A program made the translations under genes and the position numbers. This document shows, one piece after another, positions 56,095-63,121 of a stretch of DNA of 64,000 bases (the first letter of the stretch is position 1; every line of letters starts with the position of its first letter). The notes under the pieces are model-generated. The model was not told the DNA's origin. It ran no database searches and saw only the letters and a program-made list of their open reading frames with translations. This DNA comes from Microbaculum sp051390635 (GTDB lineage Bacteria > Pseudomonadota > Alphaproteobacteria > Rhizobiales > Tepidamorphaceae): positions 248,001-312,000 of the forward strand of contig NZ_JBPODT010000001.1 in assembly GCF_051390635.1 (NCBI RefSeq), read 5' to 3'.

Positions 56095-56179
56095 AGAGAG
56101 AGATGAGAGATCGGGCCGAACAACGGCCACCTCGAACGGACCAAAGGAGAACCGCCATACGGCGGTTGGAGGAAAGCCG

Positions 56180-56464
56180 ATGAGCAACGAAATGCCGCTT
56201 TGGGAGGTCTTCATCCGCCCCCGCAACGGCTTGGCCCACCGCCACTGCGGCTCGGTCCACGCCGCCGACGAGGTCATGGCGCTGCAGGCCGCCCGCGACG
56301 TCTACACCCGCCGCGGCGAGGGCCTGTCGATCTGGGTCGTGAAATCCGACCAGATCGTCGCCTCCGATCCGCAGGCGAAGGACGAATTTTTCGAGCCGAC
56401 CGCCTCGAAGGTCTACCGCCACCCGACGTTCTACGAGATCCCCGAGGAAGTGGGGAACATGTGA
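56180..56464 (+). CDS. paaB: Phenylacetyl-CoA epoxidase subunit PaaB
   Basis: 94 residues from ATG 56180, with TTGGAGGAAAG just before it. 'WEVFIRPRNGLAHRHCGSVH' at the N-terminus, then AARDVYTRRGEGLSIWVV, typical of PaaB. It is a structural or regulatory subunit. Its stop overlaps paaC by 1 nt (TGATG). Confidence 0.95.
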   Translation: MSNEMPLWEVFIRPRNGLAHRHCGSVHAADEVMALQAARDVYTRRGEGLSIWVVKSDQIVASDPQAKDEFFEPTASKVYRHPTFYEIPEEVGNM

Positions 56465-57237
56465 TGTCGCACCCTGCGACGGACACCCGGGACGCCCTTC
56501 TCGAGCAGGTGCTCAGGCTCGGCGACGATTGCCTGGTCCTCGGCCACCGCGTCAGCGAATGGTGCGGCCACGCGCCGATCCTCGAAGAGGACATGGCGAT
56601 GCCGAACATGGCGCTCGACCTGATCGGCCAGGCCCGCTCGCTCTACACCTATGCCGGCGAGATCGAGGGCAAGGGCCGCGGCGAGGACGAGCTCGCCTAC
56701 CTGCGCGGCGACCGCGAATACAGGAACCTGCTTCTGGTCGAGCGCCCCAACGGCGACTTCGCCCACACCATGCTGCGCCAGCTCTACTACGCGGCGTTCA
56801 TGGAGCCTTATTGGCGCGAGACGGCGAAGTCGACCGACGTGACGCTGGCCGGCATCGCCGGCAAGGCGGTCAAGGAGCTGGCCTATCACGTCCGCCATTC
56901 CGGCGAATGGGTGATCCGGCTGGGCGACGGCACCGAGGAGAGCGCCCGCCGCATGACCGGCGCGGTCGAAGAGCTGACCACGTACACCGACGAGATATTC
57001 CAGACCGACGCGGTCACCGACGCGCTCGCCGAGGCCGGTATCTGCCCCGATCCCGCGTCGCTGCGAGCCGAGTGGGCGCGGACGATCGACACGATCTTCG
57101 TCGACGCCAACCTGACCCGGCCGACGATCGCGTATCCGCAGTTCGGCGGCCGCACCGGCTTCCACGGCGAGGAACTCGGCCATCTCCTGTCCGATCTGCA
57201 GTACATGCAGCGCACCTATCCGGGCATGTCCTGGTAG
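56464..57237 (+). CDS. paaC: Phenylacetyl-CoA epoxidase subunit PaaC
   Basis: 257 residues from ATG 56464. Ferritin-like helix bundle lacking a full diiron site: 'LGDDCLVLGHRVSEWCGHAP', MALDLIGQARSLYTYAGE, LAYHVRHSGEWVIRLGDG. It supports PaaA in a 2:2 complex. It directly follows paaB. Confidence 0.95.
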   Translation: MSHPATDTRDALLEQVLRLGDDCLVLGHRVSEWCGHAPILEEDMAMPNMALDLIGQARSLYTYAGEIEGKGRGEDELAYLRGDREYRNLLLVERPNGDFAHTMLRQLYYAAFMEPYWRETAKSTDVTLAGIAGKAVKELAYHVRHSGEWVIRLGDGTEESARRMTGAVEELTTYTDEIFQTDAVTDALAEAGICPDPASLRAEWARTIDTIFVDANLTRPTIAYPQFGGRTGFHGEELGHLLSDLQYMQRTYPGMSW

Positions 57238-57242
57238 CGGCG

Positions 57243-57746
57243 ATGAGCGTCGTTCCCCTCGATCAGGCCGAAACGAAGCAACGGGCGTGGGACGCCGCGG
57301 CCGCCGTGCCGGATCCGGAAGTGCCCTGCGTCACGGTTGCCGATCTCGGCATCCTGCGCTCGGTCGATATCGTCGACGGCGTCGCGATCGCCAAGGTCTC
57401 GCCGACCTATTCCGGCTGCCCGGCGACGCAGTTCATAGAGTTCGCGATCGAGACGGCACTACGCGAGGCGGGCTTCGAGCCGCGCATCGAACGCGTCCTG
57501 TCGCCGGCCTGGACCACCGACTGGATTACCGAGGAAGGCAGGGAGAAGCTGCGAGAATACGGCATCGCCCCGCCGCAGAAATCCTCCAATTCGGTACGCT
57601 CCCTGTTCGGCGAGACGACCGTCACCTGCCCCCATTGCGGCTCGAGCGATACCGAGCGCATCTCGGAATTCGGCTCGACGCCGTGCAAGGCGCTGTACCG
57701 CTGCAAGAGCTGCACCGAACCCTTCGACTATTTCAAATGCATATGA
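57243..57746 (+). CDS. paaD: Phenylacetyl-CoA epoxidase maturation protein PaaD
   Basis: 167 residues from ATG 57243. Small iron-sulfur assembly-type domain (VPDPEVPCVTVADLGIL, 'VSPTYSGCPATQFIEF'), then a C-terminal zinc-ribbon-like CPHCGSSDTERIS and CKSCTEPFDYF. It is needed for maturation of the epoxidase. It is 5 bp after paaC and 7 bp before paaE. Confidence 0.93.
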   Translation: MSVVPLDQAETKQRAWDAAAAVPDPEVPCVTVADLGILRSVDIVDGVAIAKVSPTYSGCPATQFIEFAIETALREAGFEPRIERVLSPAWTTDWITEEGREKLREYGIAPPQKSSNSVRSLFGETTVTCPHCGSSDTERISEFGSTPCKALYRCKSCTEPFDYFKCI

Positions 57747-57753
57747 GGCGACC

Positions 57754-58833
57754 ATGCGCTTCGACTTCCACACGCTGAACGTACGCTCCGTCGACCGCCA
57801 GACGCCCGACGCCGTGGCGATCACCTTCGACCTGCCCGATTCCGTCAACGGGGCCTTCGATTTCCGACCCGGCCAGTACCTGACGCTGCGCGCCACCGTC
57901 GACGGCGAGGAGTTGCGCCGCACCTATTCGATCTGCTCGCGACCCGGCGATAATTGTCTCCGGGTCGGGGTCAAGGTCCTCGACGGGGGCAAGTTCTCGA
58001 ACTGGGCCAACCGCACGCTGCAGGCCGGCGATCGCATCGAGGTAATGGAACCGGAAGGCCGATTCGGCGTCGATGTCGGCGGATCGCATGACTACCTGCT
58101 GATCGCCGCCGGCTCTGGCATAACGCCGATGCTATCGATCGCCGGCTCGGTGTTGTCGCGCGAGCCGGAAAGCCGCGTCACCCTCGTCTACGGTAACCGA
58201 ACGACCAACGCGATCATGTTCCTCGAGGATCTGGAAGATCTGAAGGACACCTATCTCGATCGCTTCAACATCATTCATCTGATGAGCCGCGAGGAACAGG
58301 ACGTCGACATCCTCAACGGTCGCATCGACGCCGCCAAGCTGAAGAACCTCGCCGAGCGAGGCATAATCGAGCCGACGTCCGCCGACGCCGTGCTGATCTG
58401 CGGTCCCGGCGACCTCATCGAGAAAACCTCGCAGGCCCTCAAGGATCTCGGCGTGGCCGAAGACAGGATCCTGTTCGAGCGCTTCACCCCGGCCGACGGC
58501 CAGTCTCCCCGCAAAGCGCCCTCCGCCGCCGCCAAGGCAGCCGCCACCGAGGGTGTGCATATCGAGGCGATTCTCGACGGCCGCCGTCGCGAGTTCGACA
58601 TCGCCCAGCCCGGCCAGACGGTGCTCGAAGCGGGGCTCGCCGCCGGCATCGACATCCCACATTCCTGCACCGGCGGCATGTGCTGCACCTGTCGTTGCAA
58701 GATCGTCGAGGGCTCGGGAGAGATGATCGTCAACTACTCGCTGAAGCCCTGGGAGATAGAACAGGGCTTCACGCTCGCCTGCCAGACCCGGCCGACCTCG
58801 AAGAAGCTGGTTCTCGACTTCGACGCGGTGTGA
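57754..58833 (+). CDS. paaE: Phenylacetyl-CoA epoxidase reductase PaaE
   Basis: 359 residues. N-terminal FAD domain (RTYSICSRPGDN near residue 53), NAD(P)H domain ('IAAGSGITPMLSIAGSVLS' near 113), and a C-terminal plant-type [2Fe-2S] ferredoxin domain with CTGGMCCTCRCK and LACQ cysteines. It passes electrons from NADPH to PaaA. Last gene of the paa operon; a stem-loop (58850-58872) follows. Confidence 0.95.
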   Translation: MRFDFHTLNVRSVDRQTPDAVAITFDLPDSVNGAFDFRPGQYLTLRATVDGEELRRTYSICSRPGDNCLRVGVKVLDGGKFSNWANRTLQAGDRIEVMEPEGRFGVDVGGSHDYLLIAAGSGITPMLSIAGSVLSREPESRVTLVYGNRTTNAIMFLEDLEDLKDTYLDRFNIIHLMSREEQDVDILNGRIDAAKLKNLAERGIIEPTSADAVLICGPGDLIEKTSQALKDLGVAEDRILFERFTPADGQSPRKAPSAAAKAAATEGVHIEAILDGRRREFDIAQPGQTVLEAGLAAGIDIPHSCTGGMCCTCRCKIVEGSGEMIVNYSLKPWEIEQGFTLACQTRPTSKKLVLDFDAV

Positions 58834-59149
58834 GTGAAGACAAACCCGCCGGCCCGGCAATCGTCCGGGCCGAGCAGCGATTCGATGTAATTGATCGCTG
58901 GCGACCACCGGCGCGATCGATGCATCGAACCCCGACTGCTCCGCCGATTTTTCCACGGTCCCGCTGAGAACGCAGACGGTGCCGCAGCGCCCGGCCGGCG
59001 CCCCCGGCCCTTGCCGAACCATCGCCAGCGACCGGGGCATGCGGTTGAACTGCCCAGCCCCTTGGGTTAGTGAAATTATCGATCCTGCCCTTGGTGGCAG
59101 TGCCGAAATCGGCAGAAACACAAGCGCACATACTGAGAAAGCGGACGGC
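58834..59149. other. Intergenic region between paaE and the acyl carrier protein
   Basis: 316 bp with no convincing gene. A hairpin with arms CGGCCCGG (58850-58857) and CCGGGCCG (58865-58872) follows paaE closely and may end that operon, though it has no T-run. Nearer the acyl carrier protein the sequence around 59070-59120 is moderately AT-rich and could hold the promoter of the acyl-transfer operon; no box could be assigned with confidence. Confidence 0.5.
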
Positions 59150-59419
59150 ATGAGCACCGAAACGGCACCCTCTTCCGATGACGCATCTTTCGTCGCGACG
59201 ATCGAAGGGATCGTCTCGAAAGTCACCGGCCGGTCGGATGTAAAACTCGACGGCGATACGGCCCTGATCGACGACGAAATTCTGGATTCGCTGGATTGGT
59301 CGGTGTTTCTGCTCGATCTCGAGAAGCACTACGACATCAAGATTCCCGACGAGACCGTCGACGAACAGGGCCTGCAGACGGTCGGCAAGCTCGTCAGCTT
59401 CATTCGCAGTTCGCTGTGA
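59150..59419 (+). CDS. Acyl carrier protein, dedicated
   Basis: 89 residues from ATG 59150. Four-helix carrier protein with EILDSLDWSVFLLDLEKHY; the phosphopantetheine Ser is S47 in DSLDW. The C-terminus (QTVGKLVSFI) fits helix IV. It would carry an acyl group made by the FabH-like enzyme downstream for the MBOAT protein. It is not the housekeeping AcpP, whose genes sit with fatty-acid synthesis. Its stop overlaps the next gene (GTGA). Confidence 0.88.
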   Translation: MSTETAPSSDDASFVATIEGIVSKVTGRSDVKLDGDTALIDDEILDSLDWSVFLLDLEKHYDIKIPDETVDEQGLQTVGKLVSFIRSSL

Positions 59420-60030
59420 GCGCCAAGCCGTTCAGACCCCGGGTTTACGGCACCCGGAATTACATTCGGGGCGTGGATTTCACGGTTCATGTCCTGAACG
59501 ATATCGTTGCCGCGGAGGTGTCGCCTCTCGGTGCGATGGACCTTCGCTTTCCGCGGTTTTCGACCAAAGAAGGTCAGTTCGCCCCCCTCGATAATCCGAG
59601 TGAGGGGCGTGGATCGGCGGCAATCCTCCAGCTCGATCGCGGCGGCAGGAATACCATCCGCGCCTATACCGAAAGCGACCGAGACGCGCAGCGATCCGAC
59701 GTTGATCCCGAGGCCGGTTTCAAGGGGCGTGAGCAGACCGAAGGCCAGACGGCCAAGATCGGCGGGATTTCCGGCCCGGATCTGTTCAGCGCCGCTGTTT
59801 TCCTGACGAAGAAGCTGCACGAGCGCGTCGTCGAGACGCCCGGGAAATGGATCTACACGCGCTTCCGCGCTCCATCCGCCCAGCTTATCCTCGACCTCGT
59901 GGCCGACGACGGCGAGAAGGAGCTGGAGGTCCGGATCACCGCCCTGCGCGAAAACCACTCCAGCGTCAGTGACCTCGCGGTCGACGGAACGGTCGTCGGC
60001 GAAATTTTTTTCGCGCGGATCCCCACATGA
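59416..60030 (+). CDS. Unknown soluble protein of the acyl-transfer operon
   Basis: 204 residues from GTG 59416, overlapping the carrier stop by 4 nt. No signal or membrane segment. N-terminus 'YGTRNYIRGVDFTVHVLNDI', then a segment FPRFSTKEGQFAPLDNPSEG, and a beta-rich C-terminal half (FRAPSAQLILDLVADDGEKELEVRI). I do not recognise the family. Its coupling to the carrier protein suggests that it acts on a carrier-bound acyl group; it could be a hot-dog-type dehydratase or thioesterase, but this is a guess. Confidence 0.6.
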   Translation: MSAKPFRPRVYGTRNYIRGVDFTVHVLNDIVAAEVSPLGAMDLRFPRFSTKEGQFAPLDNPSEGRGSAAILQLDRGGRNTIRAYTESDRDAQRSDVDPEAGFKGREQTEGQTAKIGGISGPDLFSAAVFLTKKLHERVVETPGKWIYTRFRAPSAQLILDLVADDGEKELEVRITALRENHSSVSDLAVDGTVVGEIFFARIPT

Positions 60031-60134
60031 CGGGCCGCACGGAACTTGCGCGGACGCCTGCCGGGAAGCCGGCCCGGCGCGAACGCGATTCCAATTCTCG
60101 CACCCCATACCGGTTTCGTGAGCCGAAACGGTGA
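60027..60134 (+). CDS. Possible 35-residue protein between the unknown and MBOAT genes
   Basis: The ATG overlaps the preceding stop (ATGA at 60027-60030) and the stop TGA (60132-60134) overlaps the MBOAT GTG start. The product is highly basic (Arg/Lys-rich, no hydrophobic span). The exact filling of the gap by an open frame with coupled junctions on both sides argues that it is at least translated, perhaps mainly to couple expression of the MBOAT gene. No ribosome site or family support. Confidence 0.4.
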   Translation: MTGRTELARTPAGKPARRERDSNSRTPYRFREPKR

Positions 60135-61240
60135 CCCTCGTATTCGACAACCTGATGTCGGCGGTCGCGTTCGTCCTGGCCTTCATGCTCGGCCATCTCG
60201 GCGCGCATCTTCTGAGGTCGGAACGGCTCGTCCTTGCAAACGCCCTTCTGTTCTCGATTGCCTTTGCGTTCATCGCGTCGATTGAAACGGCGATAACCGC
60301 GATTCTGATGGCGGCCTACGCCGCCATATTCGTGCGGCTGGACAGCCAGCGGTGGATTTCAGCCGGCGTCGTGCCGGTGACCGCCATCTTCATCGCCGGA
60401 CGGATCGCGAGCGACCACAGCGATCTTTCACTTCTGTTCCTGCCGTTCATCTACATCAGAACGCTAGGCACCATCGTGTGGACGTGGCGCTATCCCAAGG
60501 AACGCTTCGCACCGCGCGACGTGTTCCTCTCGCTCCTGTTCTTTCCGACCCTGCCGATCGGTCCGATCCAGTTCGCCGATCGGATCAACGTCGCGGCCCT
60601 CTGCACACTGCCGACGACGGATGACGTGGCCCACGGCGCCAAGCGCGTGCTGATCGGTATCGCCAAGGTGGCGTGGTTCGGTCCGGAAATAACCTCGCAG
60701 CTCGGTTCACGATTCGCGGCGCTGGACGACGGCCCGTTCGGCATTCTCTTCAAGATACTCGCCCTGTGGGCGGGCCTCTTCAACATTTACATCATGTTCT
60801 CGGGCTACGTCGACGTGGCCGTCGGCCTGTGCCGCTTCGTTGGCATCCAAAGCCGTGAGAACTTCAATCGCCCCTGGATGGCGCGCACCATCCAGGAATT
60901 CTGGCAGCGCTGGCACATGAGCCTGGTCTGGGTGACCAACAATCTCGGTTACCACCCCTATGTGCGCAGGACCGGACACCGTTACCTCGGGATCGTCCTC
61001 GCCTTCACCTTCATTGGCGTCTGGCATGCCTTTACCTGGAACTACCTGCTGTGGGGCTTCGGCCACGGTGTCGCGCTGGCCATCTTCGCCTGGGCACAGC
61101 GGCATCCGCGCGTGCGTGCTATATGGGCGCGTACGCAAGGGTATCCGGCGCTGAACCTGCTCCTGCAGGGCCTGGGATGGTTCGCTACGATGACCTACGT
61201 TTCGGCGCTTTCCGATTTCGCCGCGGGAGAACTGGGATGA
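60131..61240 (+). CDS. MBOAT-family membrane acyltransferase (DltB/AlgI-like)
   Basis: 369 residues from GTG 60131. Ten or so hydrophobic helices. The catalytic MBOAT pattern is intact: H262 in EFWQRWHMSLVW and the invariant H299 in GVWHAFTWNYLLWGFGHG. It would pass an acyl group from the carrier protein across the membrane to a partner. It is shorter than typical DltB/AlgI (about 400-500). The stop overlaps the following 46-residue gene (ATGA), so the two are made together, like DltB and DltX. Confidence 0.88.
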   Translation: MTLVFDNLMSAVAFVLAFMLGHLGAHLLRSERLVLANALLFSIAFAFIASIETAITAILMAAYAAIFVRLDSQRWISAGVVPVTAIFIAGRIASDHSDLSLLFLPFIYIRTLGTIVWTWRYPKERFAPRDVFLSLLFFPTLPIGPIQFADRINVAALCTLPTTDDVAHGAKRVLIGIAKVAWFGPEITSQLGSRFAALDDGPFGILFKILALWAGLFNIYIMFSGYVDVAVGLCRFVGIQSRENFNRPWMARTIQEFWQRWHMSLVWVTNNLGYHPYVRRTGHRYLGIVLAFTFIGVWHAFTWNYLLWGFGHGVALAIFAWAQRHPRVRAIWARTQGYPALNLLLQGLGWFATMTYVSALSDFAAGELG

Positions 61241-61377
61241 CCTTGGACACCGCCAAACATTGGCTTTGGACAGAGGCCAAAGCCGTTCTTCTGCTCCTCC
61301 CCGTCGCCATCGCCATCCTCGTTATCCTGACGCAATGGCCGCTGTCGGACGTGGAATTCCTCTACGTGGATCTTTGA
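61237..61377 (+). CDS. 46-residue DltX-like single-span protein
   Basis: The ATG overlaps the MBOAT stop (ATGA). The N-terminal 15 residues are polar (MTLDTAKHWLWTEAK), residues 16-34 are a hydrophobic helix, and the C-terminus, outside the membrane in the DltX model, ends E40-F41-L42-Y43-V44-D45-L46. DltX proteins of Gram-positive bacteria end in a similar F-x-Y-x-x-F type motif whose Tyr carries the acyl group between MBOAT and the final acceptor. Size, single span, coupling to an MBOAT and terminal motif all agree; homology by sequence cannot be proven at this length. Confidence 0.65.
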   Translation: MTLDTAKHWLWTEAKAVLLLLPVAIAILVILTQWPLSDVEFLYVDL

Positions 61378-61380
61378 CCG

Positions 61381-62130
61381 ATGCGGTCGTTCCTCCGGCT
61401 ACTGGTGGCTATTTGCCTCGTCATCGCGACGGCGCACCTGCTACGCCAGTCCGGAGCGCTGATCGATCTGAAATCGGCGCTGGAGCCGAACAGCCCCGCC
61501 TATCAGGCGAGCATTGCGCTCACCCGCAACCGGGGGACAACAAAGCCGATCGTCTTCGGAGACGACTGGTTCCGGCAACGGCTCAGGAAAACATGCGACG
61601 CCCGAACTTGGATCTATGCCAAGACCCCGCAAACCTATTTCGAGGGCCTGGCGGGCCTGGTCACCTATGCGGCGGAGCGCACGACGGGACCGATCATCGT
61701 CCAGATCGGCAACTATACCTGGTTCCCCAACCGGAAGATCCAGAACCTCAGGTTCGATTACCTGCCGGCGGTGCACGGCCTTTCCCCCGCCGAGATGTGG
61801 CAATCGACGAGACTGCTTTTCGATTTCCTCGCGGACCTGGCGCGACGCGACAACTACGGCCGGGCTATGGCCAAGGACGGCGGCTACTTTTTCGCCTCCG
61901 CCGACCTGAACGGCTTCGCTTCCCTGGTCGAGGCCGTCAAGGCGGCGGATGGCCGGATCTTCCTGGTCTCGGCGGACAAACGAGACCTCAAGGACGTTAC
62001 GCCCCTGCAGGTCTCCCGACGCGACGATGCGATCTCGCTTAACCCGGACATTGGCCTGTATACGGGTATAGAGGCCTTCGTGGAGGCGACCGGCTGCGCG
62101 CCGCAGCGGGTGCCGAACGCGAAGAACTGA
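61381..62130 (+). CDS. Membrane-anchored or exported unknown protein of the acyl-transfer operon
   Basis: 249 residues. N-terminal hydrophobic helix (FLRLLVAICLVIATAHLL) suggests a membrane anchor or signal peptide, so the body is periplasmic. PIVFGDDWFRQRLRK, 'IIVQIGNYTWFPNRKIQN' and RRDDAISLNPDIGLYTGIEAF recall the order of SGNH-hydrolase blocks I, III and V, but the nucleophile Ser is replaced by Asp-Asp, so it would be a non-catalytic relative if it is one at all. It starts 3 bp after the DltX-like gene. Confidence 0.6.
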   Translation: MRSFLRLLVAICLVIATAHLLRQSGALIDLKSALEPNSPAYQASIALTRNRGTTKPIVFGDDWFRQRLRKTCDARTWIYAKTPQTYFEGLAGLVTYAAERTTGPIIVQIGNYTWFPNRKIQNLRFDYLPAVHGLSPAEMWQSTRLLFDFLADLARRDNYGRAMAKDGGYFFASADLNGFASLVEAVKAADGRIFLVSADKRDLKDVTPLQVSRRDDAISLNPDIGLYTGIEAFVEATGCAPQRVPNAKN

Positions 62131-62148
62131 TCGAGAGAAAACGACGAC

Positions 62149-63117
62149 ATGATCGAGACCATCACCGTCGCCCTGCCCAACTGGGTCGTCAGTGCCGAGG
62201 AAGTCGCCGAATGGACCGCTTCCGATCCACAGTTCATCCGAGAGAAGGTCGGCATCGAATCGCGGCGGTTCCTGCGCGAGGACGAGACCGGCCGCGACCT
62301 GGCGTCGACAGCCGTCCGCGACCTGCTCGACAAGACCGGTCAGGACCCCGCCGCGCTCGACTTCCTGATCACCGTGACACAGACCCCCGATTATCGCCTG
62401 CCGCACATGGGCGCACAGATTCAGGACGCTTGCGGGCTACCCACCACGATCATGGCGTTCGACATCGCGCTCGGCTGCTCGGGCTACGTGCATGCGCTGT
62501 CGATCGCCAAGGGGTTGCTGTCCACCGGGATGCGCGCCGGCCTTATCGTAACCTGCGACCCGTATTCGAAGATCATGCGGCGGCAAGACAAGGCGACCGT
62601 CACCGTGTTCGGTGACGGGGCAACCTGCAGCCTGGTATCCCGGGAAGGGATCGGCCGGCTGGGTGCCTTCGATTTCGGCACGGATGGCAGCGGCGCGGAG
62701 CACTTGTGCTACCGGGGTCCGGGGCTCGACGGCGCCCTTGCGAATTCCGGCCCGGATGGCACCGAGGCGACCCCGAGCCTCCACATGAACGGCCGCGAGA
62801 TCCTCAATTTCATGATCGAACGCGTTCCCGATTCCGTGGACAGTTGCCTGCAGGGTGAAGGCCTCACCCGCGACGATGTCGACCTTTTCGTTTTCCACCA
62901 GGCGAGCCGCTACATGCTGACGCTGCTGGCCCGGCGCATGGGCCTGGATATCGCCAAGGTGCCGATATTCATCTCCGATACAGGCAACACCGTCTCCTCC
63001 ACAATCCCGATCGTGTTGAACAGGCTCCAGCAGGCCGGGGAGCTTGAGGGGCGCACGGTCCTGATGTCCGGCTTCGGCGTCGGCCTGTCCTGGGGAACGA
63101 CGGTGATCCGGTTCTGA
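62149..63117 (+). CDS. 3-oxoacyl-ACP synthase III (FabH)-like condensing enzyme
   Basis: 322 residues, thiolase fold. Catalytic triad intact: C110 in ALGCSGYVHAL, H250 in VFHQASRY and N280 in SDTGNTVSST. 'VGIESRRFLREDETGRDLAS' near the N-terminus is typical of the FabH group. It would condense an acyl-CoA with malonyl-ACP, or transfer an acyl group between CoA and a carrier. Its place in this operon indicates that it loads or extends the acyl group on the carrier at 59150. Confidence 0.9.
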   Translation: MIETITVALPNWVVSAEEVAEWTASDPQFIREKVGIESRRFLREDETGRDLASTAVRDLLDKTGQDPAALDFLITVTQTPDYRLPHMGAQIQDACGLPTTIMAFDIALGCSGYVHALSIAKGLLSTGMRAGLIVTCDPYSKIMRRQDKATVTVFGDGATCSLVSREGIGRLGAFDFGTDGSGAEHLCYRGPGLDGALANSGPDGTEATPSLHMNGREILNFMIERVPDSVDSCLQGEGLTRDDVDLFVFHQASRYMLTLLARRMGLDIAKVPIFISDTGNTVSSTIPIVLNRLQQAGELEGRTVLMSGFGVGLSWGTTVIRF

Positions 63118-63121
63118 CCGC

